From NCBI RefSeq assembly GCF_003610375.1, contig NZ_RAPZ01000011.1:620001-684000 (forward strand): a stretch of DNA of 64,000 nucleotides, given 5' to 3'. Made by a program: the position numbers and the translations under genes. The notes below the pieces were generated by a model. The model was not told the origin of the DNA, searched no databases, and saw only the letters and a program-made list of their open reading frames with translations. This document shows, in pieces, positions 57,256-64,000 of this stretch (the first letter of the stretch is position 1; each line of letters starts with the position of its first letter). The stretch is from Sphingomonas sp. PP-CC-1A-547 (lineage in GTDB: Bacteria; Pseudomonadota; Alphaproteobacteria; Sphingomonadales; Sphingomonadaceae).

Positions 57256-58604
57256 GGCTTGGCTTCTCCGTGTTCGGGTTCGGTCTTTAGGATCTCTGGG
57301 GGATCAAAGGTTTTCGCGCGGCCAAGTTCCGGGAACAGTCGCGCCCAGCCGATCGTGATCGCAATAGCACCGACCCCGCCGAACACCACTGCGCCTACCG
57401 GGCCGAGCAACGATGCCATCACCCCGCTCTCGAATTCACCCAGTTCGTTCGAGGCCGAAATCGTGAGCTGCGACACCGCGCTGACGCGGCCCCGCATCGC
57501 GTCGGGCGTGTGGAGCTGGATCAGCGACTGGCGGACATAGACCGAGATCATGTCCGCGCCCCCCGCAACGATCAGCGCTACGAGGCTGAGCACGAAGGCG
57601 GGCTGGACGGGGATGCCGGCGATCGTACCGGGCGCGATGCCGAGCAGGTTTACGATGGGGGTCGCTATGCCGAAGGTCAGGATCGCGAGCCCGAAGACGA
57701 CGACGGCCGCGAGCATCTTCACGCCGACATTAGTGCTCATCGGGCGGAACGAGAACCAGATCGCGGTCACCGCCGCGCCGATGCCCATGCCCGCGGCGAG
57801 CACGCCGAGCCCTTGCGAGCCGACGTGTAGAATGTCGCGCGAATAGACCGGGAGCAGCGAGGTCGCGCCGGCGAGCAGCACCGCGAACAGGTCCAGTGTG
57901 ATGGTCGCGAGGACGAGGCGGTTGCGGCGGACATAGGTGAAGCCCTCGATAATCCGGGCGAGGGGGCGGTGATCGGTCTGCGCCGCGGGCTGCGGCACCG
58001 GGCCGATCAGGAACATGAAGAGGAGCGCGACGACGAACAGGATCGTCGCGACCCCGTACGCGACCTCCGGATGGATCGCGTAGAGGAGGCCACCGACGCT
58101 GGGGCCCGCGATCGTGCCGACCTGCCAGGCGATCGAGCTGATTGCGATCGCGGTCGGAAGGACGGCGCGTGGGACCAGGTTGGGGGCCAGTGCTGAATAG
58201 GCTGGGCCAGAGAAGGCTCGGGCGACGCCGAACGCTACCGCAGCCACGAACAGCACGCCGAGCGTGAGGTGCCCCGTCCAAGTCAGCAACCATAGGGTTG
58301 CGGCCGTCAGTACCAGCAGCGCGGTCGTGCCGCGAACGATCCAGCGGCGGTCGAAGCTGTCCGCGACCAAGCCGGTGATCGGGGTGAGGAGGAACAGCGG
58401 CACGAACTGCGCGAACCCGATCATGCCGAGCATGAAGGCCGCCTGGCGGATGTCCATCGTCTCGCGGGCGATGTTGTAGACCTGCCACCCGATCACGATC
58501 GACATCGCGCTGACGGCTATAGTGCCGGTGAAGCGGGACAGCCAATAGGCGCGGAAATTGGCGATCCGTAAGGGATGCTGGTGGGGGTCTGCGGTGGAGT
58601 CCAT
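57252..58604 (-). CDS. MFS transporter, EntS-like
   Basis: 450 residues with about twelve hydrophobic segments. Typical sequences are [20 protein letters not shown] at the start, [20 protein letters not shown] and [20 protein letters not shown]. This resembles the enterobactin/EntS-type exporters. No specific substrate can be named. The stop overlaps the cysK start. Confidence 0.88.
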   Translation of the reverse strand: MDSTADPHQHPLRIANFRAYWLSRFTGTIAVSAMSIVIGWQVYNIARETMDIRQAAFMLGMIGFAQFVPLFLLTPITGLVADSFDRRWIVRGTTALLVLTAATLWLLTWTGHLTLGVLFVAAVAFGVARAFSGPAYSALAPNLVPRAVLPTAIAISSIAWQVGTIAGPSVGGLLYAIHPEVAYGVATILFVVALLFMFLIGPVPQPAAQTDHRPLARIIEGFTYVRRNRLVLATITLDLFAVLLAGATSLLPVYSRDILHVGSQGLGVLAAGMGIGAAVTAIWFSFRPMSTNVGVKMLAAVVVFGLAILTFGIATPIVNLLGIAPGTIAGIPVQPAFVLSLVALIVAGGADMISVYVRQSLIQLHTPDAMRGRVSAVSQLTISASNELGEFESGVMASLLGPVGAVVFGGVGAIAITIGWARLFPELGRAKTFDPPEILKTEPEHGEAKP

Positions 58605-58706
58605 TGCGGTTGGCTTTAGGCTTGGGTGAACGGGCAGGGCAACCGGAGCTTTGCTTGGGGTGGGGATAGAGGCTCAAGCCGAGGATGCCCAACCGAAGAA
58701 AGCTTG

Positions 58707-58759
58707 TTTCCCCGCGAAGGCGGGGACCCAGACTGGGCTCCCGCCTTCGCGGGAGAACA
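58707..58759. repeat. Paired inverted repeat, CCCGCGAAGGCGGG family
   Basis: TTTCCCCGCGAAGGCGGGGA with CCCAG (58707-58731) is answered closely by CTGGGCTCCCGCCTTCGCGG with GAGAA (58734-58758), with only a few bases between the arms. Same class as 9494. It is in the 474-base divergent gap before pdhA, which holds this and the next element; no gene is seen there. Confidence 0.82.
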
Positions 58760-58821
58760 AGGAAGCGGGAGGTGTCCCGTCTGAGCAACCAGATCGTCAC
58801 CACCGCTATCCCTGCATATCG

Positions 58822-58928
58822 GCACCACCCCGGCGAAGGCCGGGGCCCAATTGGGGGACGTCGCCAACTGAGCGATGAGCGTCGTTACTACAACCTTACC
58901 AATTGGGCCCCGGCCTTCGCCGGGGTGG
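58822..58928. repeat. Paired inverted repeat, CCCCGGCGAAGGCCGGGG family (third copy)
   Basis: CACCACCCCGGCGAAGGCCG then GGGCCCAATTGG (58823-58854) is answered by CCAATTGGGCCCCGGCCTTC and GCCGGGGTGG (58899-58928), with about 45 bases between. It is nearly identical to the copies at 8241 and 9341. The pdhA promoter must lie between 58929 and 59078. Confidence 0.85.
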
Positions 58929-59078
58929 TTTGCTCGTGCGGTAGGGCTCGCGCGACCTATCGAGCGCCCCATCCCACACCCCGCAAACCGACATACCCCA
59001 GACGGGAATTGATGTTCCGCCCCGTCCGCGCCTATAGGCTCCCTCAACTCCCCTACGGAAAACGAGGTTTCCCACATC

Positions 59079-60131
59079 GTGGCCAAGACCCCCCCACCAG
59101 CACGCGCAATCGCCGAACCGCCGATTACGAACCGCGAACGACCGGCCGAACCAAAGCCGTACGAAGCGTCGAAGGACGAACTGCTCGAAATGTATCGGCA
59201 GATGCTGCTGATCCGCCGTTTCGAGGAAAAAGCGGGCCAGCTCTATGGCTTGGGCCTGATCGGTGGCTTCTGCCATCTCTACATCGGCCAGGAAGCCGTC
59301 GCGGTCGGCCTTCAGTCCGCGCTCAACGGCGAGACCGATTCGGTGATCACCGGCTACCGCGATCACGGCCACATGCTCGCCTACGGGATCGACCCGAAGG
59401 TGATCATGGCCGAGCTGACCGGACGCAATTCGGGCATCTCGAAGGGCAAGGGCGGGTCGATGCACATGTTCTCGACCGAGCATAAATTCTACGGCGGCCA
59501 CGGCATCGTCGGTGCGCAGGTGTCGCTCGGCACCGGCCTCGCGTTCAAGCATAAATACTCGAACGATGGCGGCATCTGCATGGCCTATTTCGGCGACGGC
59601 GCCGCGAACCAGGGCCAGGTGTACGAGAGCTTCAACATGGCCGAGCTGTGGAAGCTCCCGATCATCTTCGTGATCGAGAACAACCAGTACGCGATGGGCA
59701 CCAGCGTCAACCGCGCCTCCGCCGAGGACCAGCTGTATCGCCGCGGCGAGAGCTTCCGCATTCCCGGCATCCAGGTCGACGGCATGGACGTGCTCGCCTG
59801 CCGCGGTGCCGCCGAGGAAGCGCTGGCATGGGTTCGTGCGGGCAAGGGTCCGGTCATCCTCGAGATGAAGACGTACCGTTACCGTGGCCACTCGATGTCC
59901 GATCCGGCCAAGTACCGTACGCGTGACGAGGTTCAGGCGGTCCGCGACAAGTCGGATCCGATCGATCACATGAAGAAGCTGCTCGACGCGCAGGGCGTGA
60001 CCGAGGCGGACCTCAAGTCCCTTGAACAGGAAATCAGGAAAATCGTGAACGAAGCCGCCGATTTCGCCGAACAGACTCCCGAGCCGGATGCTGCCGAGCT
60101 CTACACCGACGTTCTGGTGGAGAAGTACTGA
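59079..60131 (+). CDS. pdhA: Pyruvate dehydrogenase E1 component, alpha subunit
   Basis: 350 residues from a GTG at 59079. Proline-rich start, then [54 protein letters not shown], the [18 protein letters not shown] segment and the thiamine-diphosphate motif [20 protein letters not shown] with [31 protein letters not shown] holds the phosphorylation-loop region. With PdhB it decarboxylates pyruvate. The stop overlaps the pdhB start by one base. Confidence 0.95.
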   Translation: MAKTPPPARAIAEPPITNRERPAEPKPYEASKDELLEMYRQMLLIRRFEEKAGQLYGLGLIGGFCHLYIGQEAVAVGLQSALNGETDSVITGYRDHGHMLAYGIDPKVIMAELTGRNSGISKGKGGSMHMFSTEHKFYGGHGIVGAQVSLGTGLAFKHKYSNDGGICMAYFGDGAANQGQVYESFNMAELWKLPIIFVIENNQYAMGTSVNRASAEDQLYRRGESFRIPGIQVDGMDVLACRGAAEEALAWVRAGKGPVILEMKTYRYRGHSMSDPAKYRTRDEVQAVRDKSDPIDHMKKLLDAQGVTEADLKSLEQEIRKIVNEAADFAEQTPEPDAAELYTDVLVEKY

Positions 60132-61561
60132 TGGCGATCGAGATCAAGATGCCCGCGCTCTCCCCGACGATGGAAGAGGGCACGCTGGCCAAGTGGCTCG
60201 TCAAGGAAGGTGATAGCGTCAAGTCGGGCGACATCCTCGCGGAAATCGAGACCGACAAGGCGACGATGGAGTTCGAGGCGATCGACGAAGGCACGATCGG
60301 TTCGATCAGCGTCGCCGAGGGCACCGACAACGTGAAGGTCGGAACCGTCATCGCGACGATCCTCGAAGAGGGCGAGAGCGCAAGCGACGCCAAGCCTGCC
60401 GAGGCACGCTCGGGCGATGCGGCCAACGCCGCGCCGAAGGAAACGCCGTCGGACGACAAGGCACCGCCGGTTCCCGAAGGCGCTTCGCCCGCCAAGGCCG
60501 AGAGCGGCACGCAGCAGCTCGTCGCTTCGGCGGAGAAGGTCGGTATCTCCGACCCGGCGATCCCCGAAGGCACCGAGATGGTCAAGACGACCGTCCGCGA
60601 AGCCCTTCGCGACGCGATGGCCGAGGAAATGCGCGAGGACGACCGCGTCTTCGTGATGGGCGAGGAAGTCGCGCAGTATCAGGGCGCGTACAAGGTTACG
60701 CAGGGACTGCTCGACGAGTTCGGCGACCGTCGCGTCATCGATACGCCGATCACCGAATACGGCTTTGCCGGTATCGGCGCAGGCGCGGCGATGGGCGGCC
60801 TTCGCCCAATCGTCGAGTTCATGACCTTCAACTTCGCGTTGCAGGCGATCGACCACATCATCAACTCGGCCGCCAAGACCAACTACATGTCGGGCGGCCA
60901 GATGCGCTGCCCGATCGTGTTCCGCGGTCCCAACGGCGCGGCGTCGCGTGTGGGTGCCCAGCATTCGCACAACTTCGCGGCGTGGTATGCGAGCGTTCCC
61001 GGCCTGATCGTGATCGCGCCGTATGACGCGGCCGATGCGAAGGGCCTGTTGAAGGCGGCGATCCGCACCGAGGATCCGGTCGTGTTCCTCGAGAACGAGC
61101 TGATGTACGGTCGCAGCTTCGACGTTCCCAAACTCGACAACCACGTCCTGCCGATCGGCAAGGCGCGGATCGTCCGCGAGGGCAAGGACGTCACGATCGT
61201 CAGCTACTCGATCGGCGTGGGCATCAGCCTCGAAGCCGCCGAGAAGCTCGCCGAAGAGGGCATCGACGCAGAGGTCATCGACCTGCGCACGCTGCGCCCG
61301 CTCGACACCGAGACGGTCCTGAAGAGCCTCGCCAAGACCAACCGTATGATCATCGTCGAAGAGAATTGGGCAACCTGCTCGATCGCGTCGGAGATCGTGT
61401 CGGTGGTGATGGAGCACGGCTTCGACGACCTCGACGCCCCGGTGCTGCGCGTGACGAACGAGGACGTGCCGATGCCCTACGCGGCGAACCTCGAAAAGCT
61501 GATGCTGGTCGACGTCGCGAAGGTCGTGAAGGCCGTAAAGAAGGTAACGTACAAGAAGTGA
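60131..61561 (+). CDS. pdhB: Pyruvate dehydrogenase E1 component, beta subunit with N-terminal lipoyl domain
   Basis: 476 residues. Residues 1-80 are a biotinyl/lipoyl domain ([20 protein letters not shown]; lipoyl Lys in [13 protein letters not shown]), then an Ala/Pro/Glu-rich linker to about 135. The E1-beta domain follows with [37 protein letters not shown] and [20 protein letters not shown]. The lipoyl-bearing E1 beta is typical of alphaproteobacteria. The E2 and E3 genes are not in the window. Confidence 0.95.
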   Translation: MAIEIKMPALSPTMEEGTLAKWLVKEGDSVKSGDILAEIETDKATMEFEAIDEGTIGSISVAEGTDNVKVGTVIATILEEGESASDAKPAEARSGDAANAAPKETPSDDKAPPVPEGASPAKAESGTQQLVASAEKVGISDPAIPEGTEMVKTTVREALRDAMAEEMREDDRVFVMGEEVAQYQGAYKVTQGLLDEFGDRRVIDTPITEYGFAGIGAGAAMGGLRPIVEFMTFNFALQAIDHIINSAAKTNYMSGGQMRCPIVFRGPNGAASRVGAQHSHNFAAWYASVPGLIVIAPYDAADAKGLLKAAIRTEDPVVFLENELMYGRSFDVPKLDNHVLPIGKARIVREGKDVTIVSYSIGVGISLEAAEKLAEEGIDAEVIDLRTLRPLDTETVLKSLAKTNRMIIVEENWATCSIASEIVSVVMEHGFDDLDAPVLRVTNEDVPMPYAANLEKLMLVDVAKVVKAVKKVTYKK

Positions 61562-61600
61562 CCGAGTGGTGCAGTCGCAGCCCGGCGCGGCGGCTGCACC

Positions 61601-62392
61601 TCAACTCGTATATTTGTTGCAGGTCATCAGTGTGGCCGCCGGTGACGGATTATAGACCTGGCCGAAATCGCGCCGGTCGCGGACGATGAACGATGCGATG
61701 TAGCGGAGCTTGGCCGCCCCGTTCGGCAGCCAGCCGGTGCCGACTACCGGCTTGTAGTCGTAATTGATCTCGACGAACATCACGCCCGAATTGTTGGGTG
61801 ATACGACCTTGGCACCCGTCTCGCCCATACCACCGGGGATGACGCTCCCCGGATGGGATGCCGAATTGTCCGCACCTGACATACTGGTGTTAACCCCCGC
61901 GGTTGGATCATAGGGCGCGGTGGTGCTGTCGGCAGCAGCCGGAGAGCCGCCCGATATCGTCGTACGACCATAGGTCGAATCATAGCCGGCACCGGATTTC
62001 ATGCCGAGGCACCGTTGCCAGTGTATCGTCTGCTTGCCGTCCTTGTCAGCCTCCAGGCTGGACAGTGTAATACGTCCGCGAGTGGTAAGGTCCCATGCCG
62101 CCCCCTGGGCCCTGGCGGCGGCAAAGACGTCGTTGATATCCACTTCGCGCAGTTGCTGGGTTACCAGCGTACTCTGGACGCCGACGCGCGAGGCGTTGTC
62201 GGCAAGATTGAGCGCAACTTGGCTGACGCGTAGATTGGCGAGCGCGAGATTGGCAGTCTCGACACCCCATAGGCCGAGCGTGACGACCAAAGGCGCGGTG
62301 AAGGCGAACTCGAGCAGCGCAAGCCCTGATCGATCGTCACGGAACCGACGGGCGAATGCCGTCGCGCGGGCGTATCCGGTGATCAGGTGCAT
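61601..62392 (-). CDS. TadG/TadE-like pilus-assembly protein
   Basis: 263 residues from the ATG at 62392. The N-terminal type-IV-pilin-like segment is DDRSGLALLEFAFTAPLVVT then LGLWGVETANLALANLRVSQ; the rest is an extracytoplasmic region with a few cysteines and a YNPSPAATLMTCNKYTS end. These single-span proteins belong to Tad (Flp) pilus loci. It overlaps the next gene upstream by 10 bases. Confidence 0.8.
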   Translation of the reverse strand: MHLITGYARATAFARRFRDDRSGLALLEFAFTAPLVVTLGLWGVETANLALANLRVSQVALNLADNASRVGVQSTLVTQQLREVDINDVFAAARAQGAAWDLTTRGRITLSSLEADKDGKQTIHWQRCLGMKSGAGYDSTYGRTTISGGSPAAADSTTAPYDPTAGVNTSMSGADNSASHPGSVIPGGMGETGAKVVSPNNSGVMFVEINYDYKPVVGTGWLPNGAAKLRYIASFIVRDRRDFGQVYNPSPAATLMTCNKYTS

Positions 62393-62982
62393 ATGTTCTT
62401 CACCGTGACGGTGGACTGTGAGGCATAGGGCTGGTTCTTCAAGAACGTCTTGGCGACGATCGTTTGAGTGGGTGCGGCACCGAAGAAGCTGGCTACGGGA
62501 AAGAGCCGCGGATAGCTGATCTTGACCGTGTAGAGCGTGACGTCGTTGGCACCGCCCTGGCCGGATGAGCCGGGATCGGTGTCGTACGTCCCGTTGCCAT
62601 TGATGTCGTCGAAACACTCTTTTGCATCGCGTACGCCGTTGCCGTTCGTATCGGTGAATGGCTCGGGCTTTGCCGAAGTGAACGTCGCATAGTTCGCGCG
62701 CTTGGGCGTACCGACGAAGCTGGCGCCGGACGAGATCGTCTTTACCATGTCGAGCACGGACTGGTCGATCGCAGCAGCATTGTCCGCCCCGCCCTGGATC
62801 GCTGAATCGCGACCCGCTTTCTGGATCGCACCTTCCAGGATCGATTGCGCATAGACCTGATACATCAGTTCGCCCAACCCCATGATCATGGCGAGCATGA
62901 CGGGGAGGACCATCGCGAATTCGATCACCGTCACGCCACGCCGGTCGTTGCTGAAATAGCGAAAGATGTCGAGCTTCCTCAC
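62383..62982 (-). CDS. TadE-like pseudopilin-family protein
   Basis: 199 residues. A TadE-type N terminus, FSNDRRGVTVIEFAMVLPVM then LAMIMGLGELMYQVYAQSIL, followed by a soluble domain with an EF-hand-like run DTNGNGVRDAKECFDDINGN and GTYDTDPGS that may bind calcium. It starts with an ATGA overlap to the VWA gene. Confidence 0.84.
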   Translation of the reverse strand: MRKLDIFRYFSNDRRGVTVIEFAMVLPVMLAMIMGLGELMYQVYAQSILEGAIQKAGRDSAIQGGADNAAAIDQSVLDMVKTISSGASFVGTPKRANYATFTSAKPEPFTDTNGNGVRDAKECFDDINGNGTYDTDPGSSGQGGANDVTLYTVKISYPRLFPVASFFGAAPTQTIVAKTFLKNQPYASQSTVTVKNICT

Positions 62983-64000
62983 TTCGAGATCCGCAGCATG
63001 GCGACCTGATTGGCGATCGACTTGAACGCCGCCTGCAGCGAATCATTGTCGCTGGCGTAATAGGCCTGCCCGGGAGAGGCGCACGCGGTCAGTTGCGTCG
63101 TCAGCGTCTGGCCGAACCCGACCACGAACACCTTGATGTTGCGCGCCTTGGCTGCAGTACATTCAGCGACGAACCTCGCATTGTGATCGTCGAGTTGATC
63201 CGAAGAGTTGCCGCCGGTGACACGCTTGTCGTAGCGTTCAATGCCATACATTCCGTAGAGGTCGTAGTTCGGCGTCATGTCGCCATCAGTCATGAATACG
63301 ATGTAGCGGTTCGGCGCGGATCGGCCCGGCCAAGGTGCCGTATCCGCAGCGAAGATGCCGGTCGGTGAGATCATCCGGGTACCCCAGATCATGCCGGTAT
63401 CGTGATACGTGCCGCCTTGTGCCTTGAAGTCGCTGGCGTTGACGTAATCATCGACGTCGTCTCGAGACAATTTTGCCAGGCGTTGCACCTTCTTGCCGCA
63501 GGACACGTAACCGAGCGATATGTTCTTATTCCAGGCCGGCGTCGGGTTGGCGATCATATTGGTGTACGCGGTCATCTGCTGATCGTTCGCGTTGACATAG
63601 TAATCGCCATAGGGCGTCGCGCTGTTACCCGCATAGGTAACGCCGTTGTTCGTCGCCGACGTGCCTGTGCCGCGGTAATAAATCACATCGGGCCACATCG
63701 GCCGCCAGCGTGTGTCGTCATTCGTCGCCGGCAGATCGGGATCGAGATCGGCGGGCAGGCTGCTCTGGTTGAACGACGACGCGCCTGCGGTTGTGGTGCG
63801 CTCCTCGACGCAGCCTTGCCACTTCGCGGTCGTGCCAGTGATCTTGCTCGGATCGGGAACATCGACGCCCGTAATGTACTTGCTGACGTCGTAGTTGACC
63901 TGGGTGTAAAACCAGTTGGGCTTGACCGGCTGCGACGTCACGGTGCAGGTTCCTACGTTAGACGTCGAGGTATTCCCCGCCCAAGACACGGTCGATGCCG
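62979..64000 (-). CDS. Tad-locus protein with von Willebrand A-type domain (5' end outside window)
   Basis: At least 339 residues are seen; the frame is open to the window edge, so the N terminus is missing. The C-terminal part has NRYIVFMTDGDMTPNYDLYG, AKARNIKVFVVGFG and ASPGQAYYASDNDSLQAAFK with SIANQVAMLRISK, which is the second half of a VWA domain. Such TadG-like proteins lie in the periplasm and tie the Tad pilus to the envelope. It is first of three leftward overlapping genes. Confidence 0.85.
   Translation of the reverse strand, partial: ASTVSWAGNTSTSNVGTCTVTSQPVKPNWFYTQVNYDVSKYITGVDVPDPSKITGTTAKWQGCVEERTTTAGASSFNQSSLPADLDPDLPATNDDTRWRPMWPDVIYYRGTGTSATNNGVTYAGNSATPYGDYYVNANDQQMTAYTNMIANPTPAWNKNISLGYVSCGKKVQRLAKLSRDDVDDYVNASDFKAQGGTYHDTGMIWGTRMISPTGIFAADTAPWPGRSAPNRYIVFMTDGDMTPNYDLYGMYGIERYDKRVTGGNSSDQLDDHNARFVAECTAAKARNIKVFVVGFGQTLTTQLTACASPGQAYYASDNDSLQAAFKSIANQVAMLRISK

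Noticed and set aside
57730-58803. A 357-codon leftward frame in the MFS region
   Set aside because: It is a +1 or -1 shadow of the MFS transporter gene on the same strand and is very Arg- and Pro-rich.

Overview
The window is a high-GC alphaproteobacterial chromosome segment, most like Sphingomonas or a close relative. The evidence is the gene style (TonB receptors, cob cluster, astA next to an M20 hydrolase, split pdhA/pdhB with a lipoyl domain on PdhB, Tad-type genes), very tight ATGA/GTGA gene overlaps, and many intergenic paired GC-rich hairpins. All identifications come from reading the sequence; no database search was run.

Left chromosomal arm (1-20.4 kb). First comes a set that looks like amine uptake and catabolism: the C-terminal part of a flavin amine oxidase, a TonB-dependent receptor and an exported RidA-family protein. 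Next is a redox operon of overlapping genes: DUF4126 membrane protein, MerA-like FAD oxidoreductase, a cyclic-nucleotide-domain/thioredoxin-reductase-like fusion without its redox CxxC, and a UBP-type zinc finger protein. A peptidyl-prolyl isomerase and a COG2509 FAD dehydrogenase follow. The cobalamin region comes next: cobO, a cobalamin riboswitch, DUF1636, cobT, an alpha-ribazole-phosphatase-like gene, cobS, then convergent cobQ-cobD-cobC and divergent cobP. It covers amidation, aminopropanol attachment, the nucleotide loop and adenosylation. No corrin-ring genes are in the window. A Crp/Fnr regulator and a small membrane protein end the arm.

Prophage-like element (20,459-41,816, about 21.4 kb). 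It is bounded by a 23-bp direct repeat (22/23 identical, 17-bp identical core) and carries a tyrosine integrase and an excisionase-like gene beside attR. From left to right it holds: a rightward operon (cytosine-methyltransferase-like protein, PAPS-reductase-like PP-loop protein, small genes); a convergent P63C/HIRAN pair; a leftward lysis/appendage block (two membrane proteins, GH19 endolysin, lipoprotein, SGNH-hydrolase tail-type protein); a leftward replication operon (Cro-like protein, adenine methyltransferase, GapR-like protein, O-like initiator with an internal iteron array, putative loader); a CI-like repressor with two operator clusters; and a rightward chain of small overlapping genes ending in xis and int. 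I find no terminase, portal, capsid or tail-assembly gene. It is therefore either a deletion derivative or a satellite-like element.

Right chromosomal arm (41.8-64 kb). This is mostly housekeeping: astA with an M20 hydrolase, DUF481, rppH, a histone-deacetylase-family gene, photolyase, a cyclopropane-fatty-acid-synthase-like gene, an SDR, purF, hisI, a MerR/acyl-CoA dehydrogenase pair, an MFS-cysK-SleB operon, pdhA-pdhB, and the start of a Tad-type locus that runs off the window.

The most interesting items are in the element: five copies of a GACGGATATATCCGTC operator, three of them lying in the spacers of candidate promoters (two of which appear leaderless); a replication-origin-like iteron array read in two frames of the initiator gene; two different PP-loop PAPS-reductase-family genes; the P63C/HIRAN cassette; and an amber codon at the head of the appendage gene.
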